64,000 nt of DNA from Desulfuromonas versatilis (GTDB taxonomy: Bacteria; Desulfobacterota; Desulfuromonadia; Desulfuromonadales; NIT-T3). The position numbers were made by a program, and so were the translations under genes. Numbering within the stretch: the stretch's first letter is position 1; each line of letters starts with the position of its first letter. The DNA lies in contig NZ_AP024355.1 of NCBI RefSeq assembly GCF_019704135.1, positions 4,347,034 through 4,411,033 on the forward strand, in the 5' to 3' direction. Shown piece by piece: positions 32,285-40,781 of the stretch. Under the pieces are notes generated by a model. That model ran no database searches. It saw only the letters and a program-made list of their open reading frames with translations, and was not told where the DNA came from.

Positions 32285-34567
32285 GTGAATTCCGGCGAAA
32301 ACAAAGAAATCGGGTACAATGAAATGACGGACCCAATCCCGGCCGCAACCCCTTCATCCTCGGATTCGTCAGTGAAGCTCGAAACCATTGTGCCCAAAAC
32401 CTCCCGCAGCAAACCTCCGGCCGAAAGCAAAAAGCTGTTGGCGCCTCCGCCCGATCTGGATGCGCCCGAGCTGTACCTGAACCGCGAGCTGACCTGGCTG
32501 CAGTTCAACCAGCGGGTGCTCAACGAAGCCCTGGACGAGCGCACCCCCCTGCTCGAGCGGGTGAAATTCGCGGCCATCGCCGGCTCGAACCTCGACGAGT
32601 TTTTCATGAAACGCATCGGCGGGCTCAAGCAGCAGGTGGCCGCCAAGGTGCTGGAGCGCACCGTGGACGGGCGCACTCCCGCCGAGCAGATCCGCGAGTG
32701 CTACACCTTCGTACGCCGCCACCAGAAGGAGAAGCAGCAGATCCTCGGCCAGCTGCGCCAGGACCTCAAGCAGCAGGGGATCGTCATCCTCGGCTACGAC
32801 CAGCTGAGCAGCGAGGACCGCGAACAGGTTCGCAAGGACTACTACGACAACATCTACCCGCTGGTCACCCCCCAGTCCATCGACCCGGCCCACCCCTTCC
32901 CCTTTATCTCCAACCTCTCGCTCAACCTGCTGGTGACCCTGCGCTACGAGAACGACCAGGAGCAGTCCCTGGCCCGGGTCAAGGTGCCGATCAGCGCCGG
33001 CGCGCCGCGCTTTTTGCGCGTCGGCCAGCAAAACCGCTTCGTGCTGCTCGAACAGGTGATGGCCAACAACCTCGACATGCTCTTCCCCGGCATGGAGGTG
33101 CTCGGCTACGAGATCTTCCGGGTGACCCGCAACGCCAACACCGAACGCTCCCAGGAGCACGCCGACGACCTGCTGGCGCTCATCGAATCGACCCTGCAGG
33201 AGCGCAGGTTCGCCCCCATCGTGCGCCTCGAGGTGCTGCCGGGCACCGACCCGGTGCTGCGCGGGCGGCTGGCCGCCGAGCTGGACCTGGACGAGGAGGA
33301 GGACGTCTTCGAGGTCGAGGGGATCCTCGGCACCCGCGACTTTTTCGAAATCGCCGCCCTCAACATCCCCGAGCTCAAGGACCGCGTCCACCACCCCATC
33401 GACCACCCCGCCCTGCAGAGCAGCCGCAGCATCTTTCACATCATCCGCGACGCCGGCGCGATCCTGCTGCAGCACCCCTACGAGGCCTTCTCCTCCTCGG
33501 TGGAGCGGTTCCTGCGCGAAGCCGCCACCGACCCCAAGGTGCGCGGCATCAAGATGACCCTCTACCGCACCTCGAGCCGCAGCCCGATCCTCGACTACCT
33601 GATCCAGGCGGCGCAGAACGGCAAGCAGGTGGCGGTGGTGGTGGAGCTCAAGGCGCGTTTCGACGAGGCGGCCAACATCCGCCTGGCCACCCGCCTCGAG
33701 GAGGCGGGCATCCACGTCACCTACGGGGTGGTGGGGCTCAAGACCCACGCCAAGATCATCCTGGTGGTGCGCCAGGACTACAACGGCCTGCGCCGCTACG
33801 TGCACATCGGCACCGGCAACTACCACCCGGAGACCTCGCGCATCTACAGCGACCTGGGGCTGCTGGTCTACGACAAGGAGATCGGCCAGGACGCCACCGA
33901 GCTGTTCAATTACCTGACCACCGGCTACACCCCCAAGCGCAACTACCAGCGCCTGCTGATGGCCCCCAAGGTGCTCAAGAAGGCCCTGCTGGAGAAGATC
34001 GCCCGCGAAGCCGAGCTGCACGACAGGCAGAGCCCGGGACACATCATTTTCAAGATGAACGCCCTGGAGGACGCCGATGTGGTGCGCGCCCTCTACCAGG
34101 CGGCCATGGCCGGGGTCAAAATCGACCTGCTCATCCGCGACAGCTGCCGGGTGCGGCCGGGGCTCAAGGGCATCTCGGAGAACATGAGGGTCATCTCCAT
34201 CGTCGGCCGCTTCCTCGAACATGCCCGGGTCTACTACTTCCGCAACGGCGGCCAGGAGGAGTACCTGATCGGCTCGGCCGACGCCATGAAGCGCAACCTC
34301 GAGTCCCGGGTGGAGGTGGTGACGCCGGTGGAGGACCCCCAGCTGCGCCAGGATATCCATACCATGCTCGAGACCCAGCTGGGCGACCGGCGCAGCGCCT
34401 GGGAGATGCAGCCCGACGGCAGCTACCAGCAGCGCCGGCCGCAGGCGGACGAGGACCCCCGCAGCAGCCAGGAGCTCCTCATCGAACTGGCGGCGCGCCG
34501 CAACAAGGACGTCACCCGTCTGAAAAAACGCAAGGCCAAGGGGTTCGGCGGCCGCAACCTGCGCTGA
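32285..34567 (+). CDS. ppk: Polyphosphate kinase 1
   Basis: The 760-aa enzyme starts at GTG, eight bases after GAGGAG; an ATG 39 bp later is a weaker alternative. A non-conserved 58-residue N-terminal extension precedes the N domain (YLNRELTWLQFNQRVLNEA). Catalytic features are NLDEFFMKRIGGLK, the histidine-bearing GLKTHAKIILVVRQD near residue 495, and YVHIGTGNYHPETSRIYSDLG. It makes polyphosphate from ATP, reversibly, at the membrane or nucleoid. The CHAD gene follows 19 bp later. Confidence 0.96.
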   Translation: MNSGENKEIGYNEMTDPIPAATPSSSDSSVKLETIVPKTSRSKPPAESKKLLAPPPDLDAPELYLNRELTWLQFNQRVLNEALDERTPLLERVKFAAIAGSNLDEFFMKRIGGLKQQVAAKVLERTVDGRTPAEQIRECYTFVRRHQKEKQQILGQLRQDLKQQGIVILGYDQLSSEDREQVRKDYYDNIYPLVTPQSIDPAHPFPFISNLSLNLLVTLRYENDQEQSLARVKVPISAGAPRFLRVGQQNRFVLLEQVMANNLDMLFPGMEVLGYEIFRVTRNANTERSQEHADDLLALIESTLQERRFAPIVRLEVLPGTDPVLRGRLAAELDLDEEEDVFEVEGILGTRDFFEIAALNIPELKDRVHHPIDHPALQSSRSIFHIIRDAGAILLQHPYEAFSSSVERFLREAATDPKVRGIKMTLYRTSSRSPILDYLIQAAQNGKQVAVVVELKARFDEAANIRLATRLEEAGIHVTYGVVGLKTHAKIILVVRQDYNGLRRYVHIGTGNYHPETSRIYSDLGLLVYDKEIGQDATELFNYLTTGYTPKRNYQRLLMAPKVLKKALLEKIAREAELHDRQSPGHIIFKMNALEDADVVRALYQAAMAGVKIDLLIRDSCRVRPGLKGISENMRVISIVGRFLEHARVYYFRNGGQEEYLIGSADAMKRNLESRVEVVTPVEDPQLRQDIHTMLETQLGDRRSAWEMQPDGSYQQRRPQADEDPRSSQELLIELAARRNKDVTRLKKRKAKGFGGRNLR

Positions 34568-34586
34568 ACCCGCAATCACCGTGACC

Positions 34587-35753
34587 ATGCCCGAAACCGG
34601 CACCGACACCCACAGCGCCCGGCTGGCACCGCAGATGCCCGCGGCCGAGGCGGTCCGCGGCATCCTTCGCAGGCTGCTCGAGGCCCTGGAGGCCAGGGAG
34701 GCGGGGACCCGCGCCGGCCGCGACCCCGAAGAGCTCCACGACTTTCGCGTCGCGGTGCGCCGCATCCGCTCGGCCCTGGGGCGGCTCAAGGGGGCCCTGC
34801 CCACCGCGGCCCGGGAGGAATTCGCCCCGGAATTCGCCTGGCTCGGCGCGGCCACGGGGCCGCCCCGCGACATGGACGTCTACCTCCTCAAGTTCCCCGC
34901 CTACCGTGACAGCCTCCCCGCGGAAGTGCGCGACGACCTGGAGCCGCTGCGCCGCTTCCTGCTGGAGCGGCAGGGGGCCGAACAGGCCGGCCTGGTCGAG
35001 GTGCTCGATTCGCAGCGCTACCGCCGGCTCAAGGAGCGCTGGCGGGAGTTTCTCACCGCGCCCGCCGCCGCCGAACCGCCCGGGGGGCAGCGCCCCCTCG
35101 GGGAGGTCGCCGACCGCCGCCTCCGCAAGAGCCTGCGCCGGGTCCTCGAGCAGGGGGCGGCCATCGACGACGACTCGCCGGCCGAAAACCTGCACGAGCT
35201 GCGCAAGAGCTGCAAAAAGCTGCGCTACCTGCTGGAATTTTTTCAGGATCTCTATCCCGCCGGGGAGGCGGGCCGGTTCATCAAGGCGCTCAAGGGGCTG
35301 CAGGACAACCTCGGCGACTTCCAGGACCTGGAGGTGCAGGCGGCGGCGCTGCGCGAGTTCAGCGTGCGGATGGCCGAACAGGGCCAGGCCCCGCCCGCCA
35401 CGCTGCTGGCCATGGGGATGCTCATCGAGGGGCTGCGCCAGCGCCAGCAGCAGGCCCGGCAGCAGTTCGCCGAGCGCTTCACCGCCTTTGCGGGCGCCGA
35501 AAACCGGCGGCTTGCCAAACGCCTGGTTGCCGGGCATACTTCTGCGGCAACCGCAACAGCCGCAAAGGAGAAAACCATGGGCAGCTGCCTGAAAGGTGAA
35601 TCGGAAAACAAACTTAAGGAAGGCGCCTATCAGTGCGGGAAGTGCGGGGCGGTCTCGAAGAAAAAAGACCACCTCTGCAAGCCGGACAAGCTCTCGAAAA
35701 AGGATGTGAAAAAGGTCGAGGGCAAGGACAGGAAGAAAAAGAAGGAGGATTAG
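34587..35753 (+). CDS. CHAD-domain protein with lysine-rich zinc-finger-like C-terminus
   Basis: The 388-aa product has a CHAD domain over about 10-320. Its conserved basic motifs are ELHDFRVAVRRIRSALG and NLHELRKSCKKLRYLLEFF, the histidine/arginine face that binds polyphosphate. Residues about 331-388 form a separate module: YQCGKCGAVSKKKDHLC then a Lys-rich acidic tail. An internal ATG (35577) with its own strong ribosome site opens that module. No clear site precedes the ATG at 34587 (GTG at 34581 is an alternative), so translation may be coupled to ppk1. CHAD proteins bind polyphosphate granules, which fits the context. Confidence 0.88.
   Translation: MPETGTDTHSARLAPQMPAAEAVRGILRRLLEALEAREAGTRAGRDPEELHDFRVAVRRIRSALGRLKGALPTAAREEFAPEFAWLGAATGPPRDMDVYLLKFPAYRDSLPAEVRDDLEPLRRFLLERQGAEQAGLVEVLDSQRYRRLKERWREFLTAPAAAEPPGGQRPLGEVADRRLRKSLRRVLEQGAAIDDDSPAENLHELRKSCKKLRYLLEFFQDLYPAGEAGRFIKALKGLQDNLGDFQDLEVQAAALREFSVRMAEQGQAPPATLLAMGMLIEGLRQRQQQARQQFAERFTAFAGAENRRLAKRLVAGHTSAATATAAKEKTMGSCLKGESENKLKEGAYQCGKCGAVSKKKDHLCKPDKLSKKDVKKVEGKDRKKKKED
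35577..35753 (+). CDS. Possible internally started small zinc-finger-like protein (58 aa)
   Basis: AAAGGAG stands six bases before an in-frame ATG inside the CHAD gene. The 58-aa product would be MGSCLKGESENKLKEGAYQC followed by a C-x2-C-x8-H-x-C knuckle and a tail of Lys with Asp/Glu. It has the look of an independent small protein that has become fused in frame to CHAD, or that is also made separately. The tail resembles acidic/lysine stretches that take up polyphosphate on lysines, but this is speculative. Confidence 0.5.
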   Translation: MGSCLKGESENKLKEGAYQCGKCGAVSKKKDHLCKPDKLSKKDVKKVEGKDRKKKKED

Positions 35754-35797
35754 CCGCCCCTTTCGGCCTCCCCTTGCTGCGGGGAGGAGTCACCGTG

Positions 35798-37285
35798 TCA
35801 CAGCCGCTCCAGCGCCTCCTCGATCCGCTCGCAGAGGGTCCTGAGGACCTTGATCCGGGCGAACCGCTTGTCGTTGGCCTCGACCAGGGTCCAGGGGGCG
35901 ACCTGGGTGCTGGTCCGCTCGACCATGTCGCAGATTGCCTCTTCGTAGAGTTCCCACTTTTCCCGGTTGCGCCAGTCCTCGTCGGTGATCTTGAAGCGTT
36001 TGAAGGGGGTCGTCTCGCGGGCCTGGAAGCGCTGGTACTGCTCCTGCTTGCTGATCGCCAGCCAGAACTTGACCACCACCGTGTGGTGCCGCACCAGCTG
36101 TTCCTCGAAATCGTTGATTTCCGGGTAGGCGCGCAGCCAGTCGACTTCGGCGCATAGCCCCTCGACCCGCTCCACCAGCACCCGTCCGTACCAGGAGCGG
36201 TCAAAGATGACCAGCCGCCCCCGGCCCGGCAGCTGGCGCCAGAAGCGCCACAGGTAGGGATGGGCCAGCTCCTCGTCGCTGGGGGCGGCGACGGGCACCA
36301 CCCGGTAGCGGCGGGCATCGAGGGCCCCGGTCACGCGGCGGATGCTCCCGCCCTTGCCGGCGGCGTCGTTCCCCTCGAAGACCACCACGACGGAGAGCTT
36401 GCCGAACTTGCGGCGGCGGCTCAGGCGGTTGAGCCTACCCTGCCAGCGCGCCAGCTGTTTCTGGTACTCCTTTTTGCCCAGGGACTGGGTCAAGTCCAGA
36501 CAGCGCAGCACGTTGAGCGAATCGATCCGGGGCAGAATGGGCGGAACGGTAACCGGCAACGCCTCCTCACCCTGATTATTCAACCGCTGCTGCAGGGCGC
36601 TCAGGAGGGTTTTGCCCAGGCTCAGGTTGCGATAGCGAAAATCGCTCCCCTCGATGATGCCCCAGGGCGCTTCGGCCGAACTGGTCTGCCGCAAGGCCCG
36701 CTCGGCCACCCGACGGAACTCGGGATAATGCTCGTGGTTGCGCCAATCGGCCTTGGTCACCCGCCAGCGGGTGGCGGGGTCCTTTTGCAACTTTTCGAAG
36801 CGCTTTTTCTGCCCCTTCCGCGAGAGGTGCAGCCAAACCTTGAGCACCAGTTCCCCCTCGTCGACGAGCATCTTTTCGAAGCGGTTGATCCGCTCCATCG
36901 CCTGGTCCAGTTCCGCATTGCCGATCCGCTCGAAGACCCGGTCGCGGATGGCTTCGGTGTAAAGGGCGTCGAAAAAGATGCCGATCTTCCCCTTGGGCGG
37001 GAGCTCGCGCCAATAGCGCCACATGGGGGGGCGCTCCAGGTCGATCTCGGAGGGCAGGCCGGGGGCGTGGGTCTGGATGTACCGGGGGTCCATCCACTCG
37101 TTGAGCAGATTGACCACATCCCCCTTGCCGCCGCCGTCCATCCCAGCAATGATGAGAACCACGGCAAAGCGCGGGGACTGCACCAGTTCGAGCTGCGCCT
37201 CGAGCAGGGCTTCACGCAGGGCGGGAACTTCGGCTTCATAGCTGTCGGCCCCGATCTGGTGGCCGAGTTCGGCGGATTCGAACAT
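35798..37285 (-). CDS. pap: Polyphosphate:AMP phosphotransferase (double-domain PPK2)
   Basis: The 495-aa protein has two PPK2 domains in tandem, as in class II PAP enzymes. Each half has a Walker-A-like motif: GMDGGGKGD at about 48-56 and GNDAAGKGG at about 303-311. Lid-type motifs appear in the second half (FDRSWYGRVLVERVEGL). The length matches known PAPs. It phosphorylates AMP to ADP with polyphosphate as donor, in the cytoplasm. The gene converges with the ppk1-CHAD unit and diverges from the CYTH gene. Confidence 0.93.
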   Translation of the reverse strand: MFESAELGHQIGADSYEAEVPALREALLEAQLELVQSPRFAVVLIIAGMDGGGKGDVVNLLNEWMDPRYIQTHAPGLPSEIDLERPPMWRYWRELPPKGKIGIFFDALYTEAIRDRVFERIGNAELDQAMERINRFEKMLVDEGELVLKVWLHLSRKGQKKRFEKLQKDPATRWRVTKADWRNHEHYPEFRRVAERALRQTSSAEAPWGIIEGSDFRYRNLSLGKTLLSALQQRLNNQGEEALPVTVPPILPRIDSLNVLRCLDLTQSLGKKEYQKQLARWQGRLNRLSRRRKFGKLSVVVVFEGNDAAGKGGSIRRVTGALDARRYRVVPVAAPSDEELAHPYLWRFWRQLPGRGRLVIFDRSWYGRVLVERVEGLCAEVDWLRAYPEINDFEEQLVRHHTVVVKFWLAISKQEQYQRFQARETTPFKRFKITDEDWRNREKWELYEEAICDMVERTSTQVAPWTLVEANDKRFARIKVLRTLCERIEEALERL

Positions 37286-37457
37286 GCTGAAAGCCTTTTT
37301 GGCTAAATGCAGGTCGCGGCCGCGATTCTTGTTTCCCCTGAAGGCAAGCGGCTGTCAACCTGGAACTCTGATCAAGTTATAGTTATACCAGCTTGGCATT
37401 GACCCGCCTGGCCCAAGCTGGGGAAAATTACGCCCCTTTCCCCCAAGGAGGCCCCCC

Positions 37458-37922
37458 ATGCCCATGGAGATCGAACGCAAATTCCTGGTCAGCGGCGACC
37501 AGTGGCGCCAGGGCGCGCACGGCACCCTGTACCGCCAGGGCTACCTGTGCACCGACCCGGAGCGGACGGTGCGGGTGCGCCTGGCCGGTGACCGGGGGAC
37601 GTTGACCATCAAGGGAAAGACCGAGGGGATCAGCCGCGCCGAGTTCGAATACCCCATTCCCGCCGGTGAGGCCGCGCAGCTTCTCGACCGGCTCTGCCTG
37701 CGGCCGCTCATCGAAAAGCGCCGCTACCGCGTGGAGTACGGCGGACGTATCTGGGAGGTGGATGAGTTTTTCGGCGACAACGCCGGGCTGGTTCTCGCCG
37801 AGGTCGAGCTGGAAACGGAAAGCGCCCAGGTGGAACTGCCCAGCTGGGTATTCCGGGAGGTCTCGGACGACCCCCGCTATTTCAATGCGAGCCTGGTGAA
37901 AAAACCCTTTTGCACCTGGTAG
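37458..37922 (+). CDS. CYTH-domain protein (triphosphate tunnel enzyme)
   Basis: The 154-aa single-domain protein starts after AAGGAGGCCCCCC. It has the diagnostic EIERKFLV at residues 4-11 and alternating charged strands typical of the tunnel (GTLTIKGKT, IEKRRYRVEYGG, VLAEVELETE). Small CYTH proteins of this kind hydrolyse tripolyphosphate or thiamine triphosphate. The gene is next to PAP and in the same region as CHAD, and CYTH and CHAD are often linked in bacterial genomes. Confidence 0.9.
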   Translation: MPMEIERKFLVSGDQWRQGAHGTLYRQGYLCTDPERTVRVRLAGDRGTLTIKGKTEGISRAEFEYPIPAGEAAQLLDRLCLRPLIEKRRYRVEYGGRIWEVDEFFGDNAGLVLAEVELETESAQVELPSWVFREVSDDPRYFNASLVKKPFCTW

Positions 37923-37941
37923 CTCCCCTGCTGCCCCTGCC

Positions 37942-38157
37942 TCAGGCGAGGATATACTCGTTGAGCACAAACTGGTCGGCCGCCTCCTGCTCCATGCCGG
38001 CAAAGATCAGCTGTTCCCACTCCCAGGCAGCGCTTTTCTGCGCGTTGAGCAGATGCTTCTCCAGCACCCCGCTGCGTTTCATCGACAGCAGCAGGCGAGG
38101 CTTCCTGGTCTGCAGGTAGGTCAATCGCATCATTCCAAAATGGTTCAGGTTTTCCAC
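37942..38157 (-). CDS. Small hypothetical protein (71 aa), faint TnpV-like pattern
   Basis: A GTG start follows GGAG by 8 bp; further codons upstream lack a site. The product reads YLQTRKPRLLLSMKRSGVLE, then HLLNAQKSAAWEWEQLI and ends FVLNEYILA. The layout (YL..+.PxL...SGxL..HL and a terminal VLNE-I) resembles TnpV-type small proteins of mobile elements, but it is shorter than the usual ~110 aa. I would treat it as an unknown. It converges with the CYTH gene. Confidence 0.5.
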   Translation of the reverse strand: MENLNHFGMMRLTYLQTRKPRLLLSMKRSGVLEKHLLNAQKSAAWEWEQLIFAGMEQEAADQFVLNEYILA

Positions 38158-38572
38158 GTTGCCAACTCCAGAGGTTGATTTGTCCCGCTTCCCGCGGCAT
38201 TGAAACCGGCCGCCATCCGGCGGCGCCCCGGCCTTTCGGCCCATCTTTCCGAAATTTTTCGCGCCTGCCACTCGAGCCTGGAACCGAGGCATTTCCACCA
38301 GTCTGCCAGCGAATTGTTATCCCGGCGTTGCGCCCCGGTTATGAAAAGATGATTTCCGGGGACGGGGCCAGCCTCAGTACATCAGGCTGCCCAGCCCCAG
38401 GGTGCGGCGAAAGTCCCACAGTCTCATGAAAAAGTCGTCGCAGCGCCCGGTGGCCGGCCACGTAACCCTGGTCAAGGGGGAGCGCTCGCGGCCCGCCGAG
38501 TACGCCTGCAACCTGCGGTAGGCGCACCCCAAAGGAGGGAGGGGATTTAAAGCCGCCAATAAAAATGGGGGC
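38158..38572. other. Intergenic region with no firm gene
   Basis: This 415-bp stretch lies between two minus-strand genes. The only coding-like segment is the short minus-strand fragment at 38374-38530. The remainder contains GC-rich inverted repeats (for example around 38205-38225) without T-runs. A weak hairpin ends the DUF3562-like gene at about 38545-38573. Confidence 0.4.
38374..38530 (-). pseudogene. Possible 3' remnant of an unrecognised gene
   Basis: A minus-strand frame without a convincing start encodes CAYRRLQAYSAGRERSPLTR, then a segment ending GRCDDFFMRLWDFRR and SLMY. The composition (Cys pair, tryptophans, aromatic residues) looks like a real C-terminus rather than chance. There is no ribosome site or upstream part, so I read it as a decayed gene, with low certainty. 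Confidence 0.25.
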
Positions 38573-38851
38573 TTAGTGCGCCCCCTGCTTCATGTGGAGT
38601 AATTTCCCCTTGATTTCCCGAATGACGAAAATGGAAATGAAGGCGCGTATCCGCGCCTGGGGGCTGAGTTCGTGTAGTGCCTGGAGGTACATGGGACGGA
38701 TCACCCTGCGAAATTCCGGAAACTGTTCGCCGAGGGCCTCGATCGCCGATTCATGCTGAACCTTCTCGGCTTCGTCGTTCACATCCAGCCAATCAGCCTG
38801 CCGGTTTTCCCTGTAGAAATCCGGCTGTACCTGTATCAATCTCGAATCCAT
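38573..38851 (-). CDS. DUF3562-like small protein (92 aa)
   Basis: The ATG at 38851 is chosen because a G-run (CAGGGG) stands 7 bp before it; an in-frame ATG at 38881 has no site. The body reads ALGEQFPEFRRVIRPMYLQA and ELSPQARIRAFISIFVIRE. This arrangement resembles short DUF3562-type proteins, which have a helix-turn-helix-like N-terminus and an ARIxxFxxxxxxR tail. No function is known for that family. Genes of this type are often found singly in accessory regions. Confidence 0.55.
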   Translation of the reverse strand: MDSRLIQVQPDFYRENRQADWLDVNDEAEKVQHESAIEALGEQFPEFRRVIRPMYLQALHELSPQARIRAFISIFVIREIKGKLLHMKQGAH

Positions 38852-39168
38852 ACGCAAACCCCTGGAAACTATGGTTTTCATGAGGGTTGCGGGCCTGAAA
38901 TTCTGTCCTTGGCAGATGCCCGCAAGGCTTTCCATGGAGAGAACTGCCTTCTACTGAAACCAATTTATAACCGATTCACTCCCAATTTCAACCCCAAATT
39001 GGCGCGCCGCAACCCTTGCCTGGCTCCCTGCGGGGCCGAGCGACCCGGCGCCCGGCCCGACACCCCGTATCGCAGCGCCGGCGGGCGCCACGAAAAATAA
39101 ATCATTCCTTAATGCAGCCTTAATAATCGCCGGGAAAAATCTCTCCAACCCCAACCCGGGAGGAGCCC
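38852..39168. other. Intergenic region upstream of the DksA-like gene
   Basis: These 317 bp lie between divergent genes. I see no coding potential. A CTTAA-N6-CTTAA direct repeat at 39108-39123 lies about 45 bp before the DksA-like start and could be a degenerate PhoB-type site or chance. Confidence 0.4.
39108..39123 (+). promoter_or_regulatory. Weak PhoB-like repeat before the DksA-like gene
   Basis: CTTAA at 39108 and 39119 are exactly 11 bp apart, but both lack the terminal C of the better boxes. The match is partial. Confidence 0.3.
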
Positions 39169-39606
39169 ATGAGTGCGAGTCAACGCCAACCGTACCGCCC
39201 TGCGGAGGGCGAACGGTACATGAACCCCCGGCAGCTGGCCTACTTCAGGGAACTGCTGCTGGAGCAGAAGCGGGAACTGGAATTCCATTACCGGGAGTGT
39301 TCGGCCCGCATGCAGGCCGAGCATGCCCACCCGGCAGACCCCATCGACCAGGGAGTGCTGGCCACGGAGCGGGAGCTCGACTGCCAGAGGCGGCTGCGCA
39401 ACCAGCGGTCGCTGGCGCGCATCGACGCGGCCCTGCAGCGCATCGACGACGGCAGCTTCGGCTACTGCGAAGAGACCGGGGAGCAGATCGGGCTGAAGCG
39501 GCTGCTGATCCAGCCCCTGGCCAACCTCTCCGTGGAAGCCCAGGAACATTTGGAACAACGGCAGCGGCTGATCAGGGCCAACGGCCTGCCGGTCTATCAC
39601 TCATAA
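39169..39606 (+). CDS. DksA/TraR-family protein lacking the zinc cysteines
   Basis: The 145-aa protein starts after GGGAGGAGCCC. The coiled-coil part (about 18-90) contains DPIDQGVLATERELDCQRRL with the acidic tip. The globular end shows GSFGYCEETGEQIGLKRLLI, where DksA has CxxCG, and later LSVEAQEHLEQRQ, where DksA has two more cysteines. Only one of the four zinc ligands remains, as in Pseudomonas DksA2, which works without zinc. It would bind RNA polymerase through the secondary channel. Zinc independence is inferred from the missing ligands. Confidence 0.85.
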   Translation: MSASQRQPYRPAEGERYMNPRQLAYFRELLLEQKRELEFHYRECSARMQAEHAHPADPIDQGVLATERELDCQRRLRNQRSLARIDAALQRIDDGSFGYCEETGEQIGLKRLLIQPLANLSVEAQEHLEQRQRLIRANGLPVYHS

Positions 39607-39632
39607 CCGAAAGCATTCGCGAGGATCCCAAC

Positions 39633-39812
39633 ATGACGCTGGAACAAATCAGGAAGATCGCCAGGCAAAGGGGGGTGGCCCCCAGTCGGATGAAAAAGGC
39701 CGAGCTGATCCGGGCCGTGCAGCACGCCGAGGGCAATTACAGCTGTTTCGAGACCGGGCAGGCCGCCGCCTGCGCTCAACAGGAGTGCCTGTGGCGGCAG
39801 GACTGCCAGTGA
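39633..39812 (+). CDS. Rho N-terminal/SAP-like small protein (59 aa)
   Basis: The frame starts 27 bp after the DksA-like gene; GAGGATCC precedes the ATG. The first half, LEQIRKIARQRGVAPSRMKK, is a typical SAP/Rho-N helix-extended-helix used for nucleic-acid binding. The second half has three Cys (YSCFET, AACAQQECLWRQDC) in a pattern I recall in small bacterial SAP proteins. The next gene overlaps its stop (GTGA). Confidence 0.75.
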   Translation: MTLEQIRKIARQRGVAPSRMKKAELIRAVQHAEGNYSCFETGQAAACAQQECLWRQDCQ

Positions 39813-40516
39813 GCCCCCTGGCCGCTTCCCGCCGCCCGGCAAGGCTTCGCAGCTGGCTGCTTCTACCGCTGCTGCTCGGGCTGTTCGGCCCGCCGGCAGC
39901 GGCGGCCGAGCAGCTGCGCATCGTCTACCAGGCGGCGGACGCCGCCGCCTGGACCCATCTGCTGCCGCGGCTGGCCGAGGAGGTACGGCTGCGCAGCGGG
40001 GGGCGGGTGGAGATCGCCTGGTCCGCGGCCCCGGCCGGGGAACAGGCGGCCACTGCTCTGGGCCGGATGCGCCGGGGTGAGATCGACGGCGCGCTGCTTT
40101 CCAGCGCCGCGCTCGGCCAGACCATCCCCGCCCTGCAACGCTTCGCGCTGCCGCTGGCCTTCCAGTCCATCGAGGAGCTGGATCTGGTCCGGGCCGACCT
40201 GGAACAGCCCTACCGCCAGGCCCTGGGTGCCGCCGGCCTGGAGGGCTTCGGTTGGATCGAAGCCGGTTTCCGCCCAGCGGCCGGTGCCTCCCCGGACTGG
40301 CGCTGCGCTTTCAGCACCCTGGTCATTTCCACTGCGCGGCTCGAGGCCTTGGCGCCGGCGAACCGGGAGCAGTTGTTCGCCACCCTGCTGCGGGCCAGCA
40401 GTTTCGTCGACCGGCTGAACCGTCTGGCCAACCTGGCAGCCCGGGAGGCACCGCCGCAACAACGCCTGGCCGGCCTTTCCGGCCTGGCTCCGCAGATCGC
40501 CGGGCAGCCGCGATGA
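39809..40516 (+). CDS. TRAP-type DctP-like substrate-binding protein, internally shortened
   Basis: The GTG start overlaps the previous stop. The 235-aa protein has a signal peptide ending PPAAAA. The N-terminal lobe is DctP-like (LRIVYQAADAAAWTHLLPRL, RRGEIDGALLSSAALGQ), but DctP proteins are about 330 aa. After GFGWIEAGFRP the chain jumps to a C-terminal segment (STARLEALAPANREQLFATL), so most of the central lobe is missing. Without it, ligand binding is doubtful. It may be decaying, or may be an adapted small periplasmic protein. No TRAP membrane subunits are near. Confidence 0.6.
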   Translation: MSPLAASRRPARLRSWLLLPLLLGLFGPPAAAAEQLRIVYQAADAAAWTHLLPRLAEEVRLRSGGRVEIAWSAAPAGEQAATALGRMRRGEIDGALLSSAALGQTIPALQRFALPLAFQSIEELDLVRADLEQPYRQALGAAGLEGFGWIEAGFRPAAGASPDWRCAFSTLVISTARLEALAPANREQLFATLLRASSFVDRLNRLANLAAREAPPQQRLAGLSGLAPQIAGQPR

Positions 40517-40749
40517 ACCAGGTGCGCATCGGCAGCTGGAACGAGCTGCAGGACCAGCTGTTCGCCGACTCCTGGAACCCCGATCTGGGCCGCTTCCGCT
40601 CCCGGCTCGCCTTTCGCGGCCTCTCCGACGCCGGCTACCCCCTGGCCACCACTCTGGAGCGGCTGGGCGGGGAGTTCACCAGCCTGGAGCGCCATTACAG
40701 CCCCAGCAGTGCCAAACAGCCCGCCCTTCGCGCCGTGGCCGGCTGGTAG
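40513..40749 (+). CDS. Truncated FRG-domain protein (78 aa)
   Basis: The ATG overlaps the previous stop (ATGA). The 78-aa product begins MNQVRIGSWNELQDQLFADS, followed by RLAFRGLSDAGYPLATTLER. This is the N-terminal part of the FRG domain, named for its Phe-Arg-Gly (FRG) core. Complete members are 200 aa or more; here the chain ends after SLERHY and a short unrelated tail. I see no continuation in the other frames. Probably a remnant kept in a coupled cluster. Confidence 0.6.
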   Translation: MNQVRIGSWNELQDQLFADSWNPDLGRFRSRLAFRGLSDAGYPLATTLERLGGEFTSLERHYSPSSAKQPALRAVAGW

Positions 40750-40781
40750 CCGCCCTCCCATTTTCGTTTCCGGATGCTAGA

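Noticed and set aside
32369-34873. Long open frame (834 codons) antisense to ppk1
   Set aside because: Ppk1 on the other strand has full motifs; the antisense product has no recognisable domain or start site.
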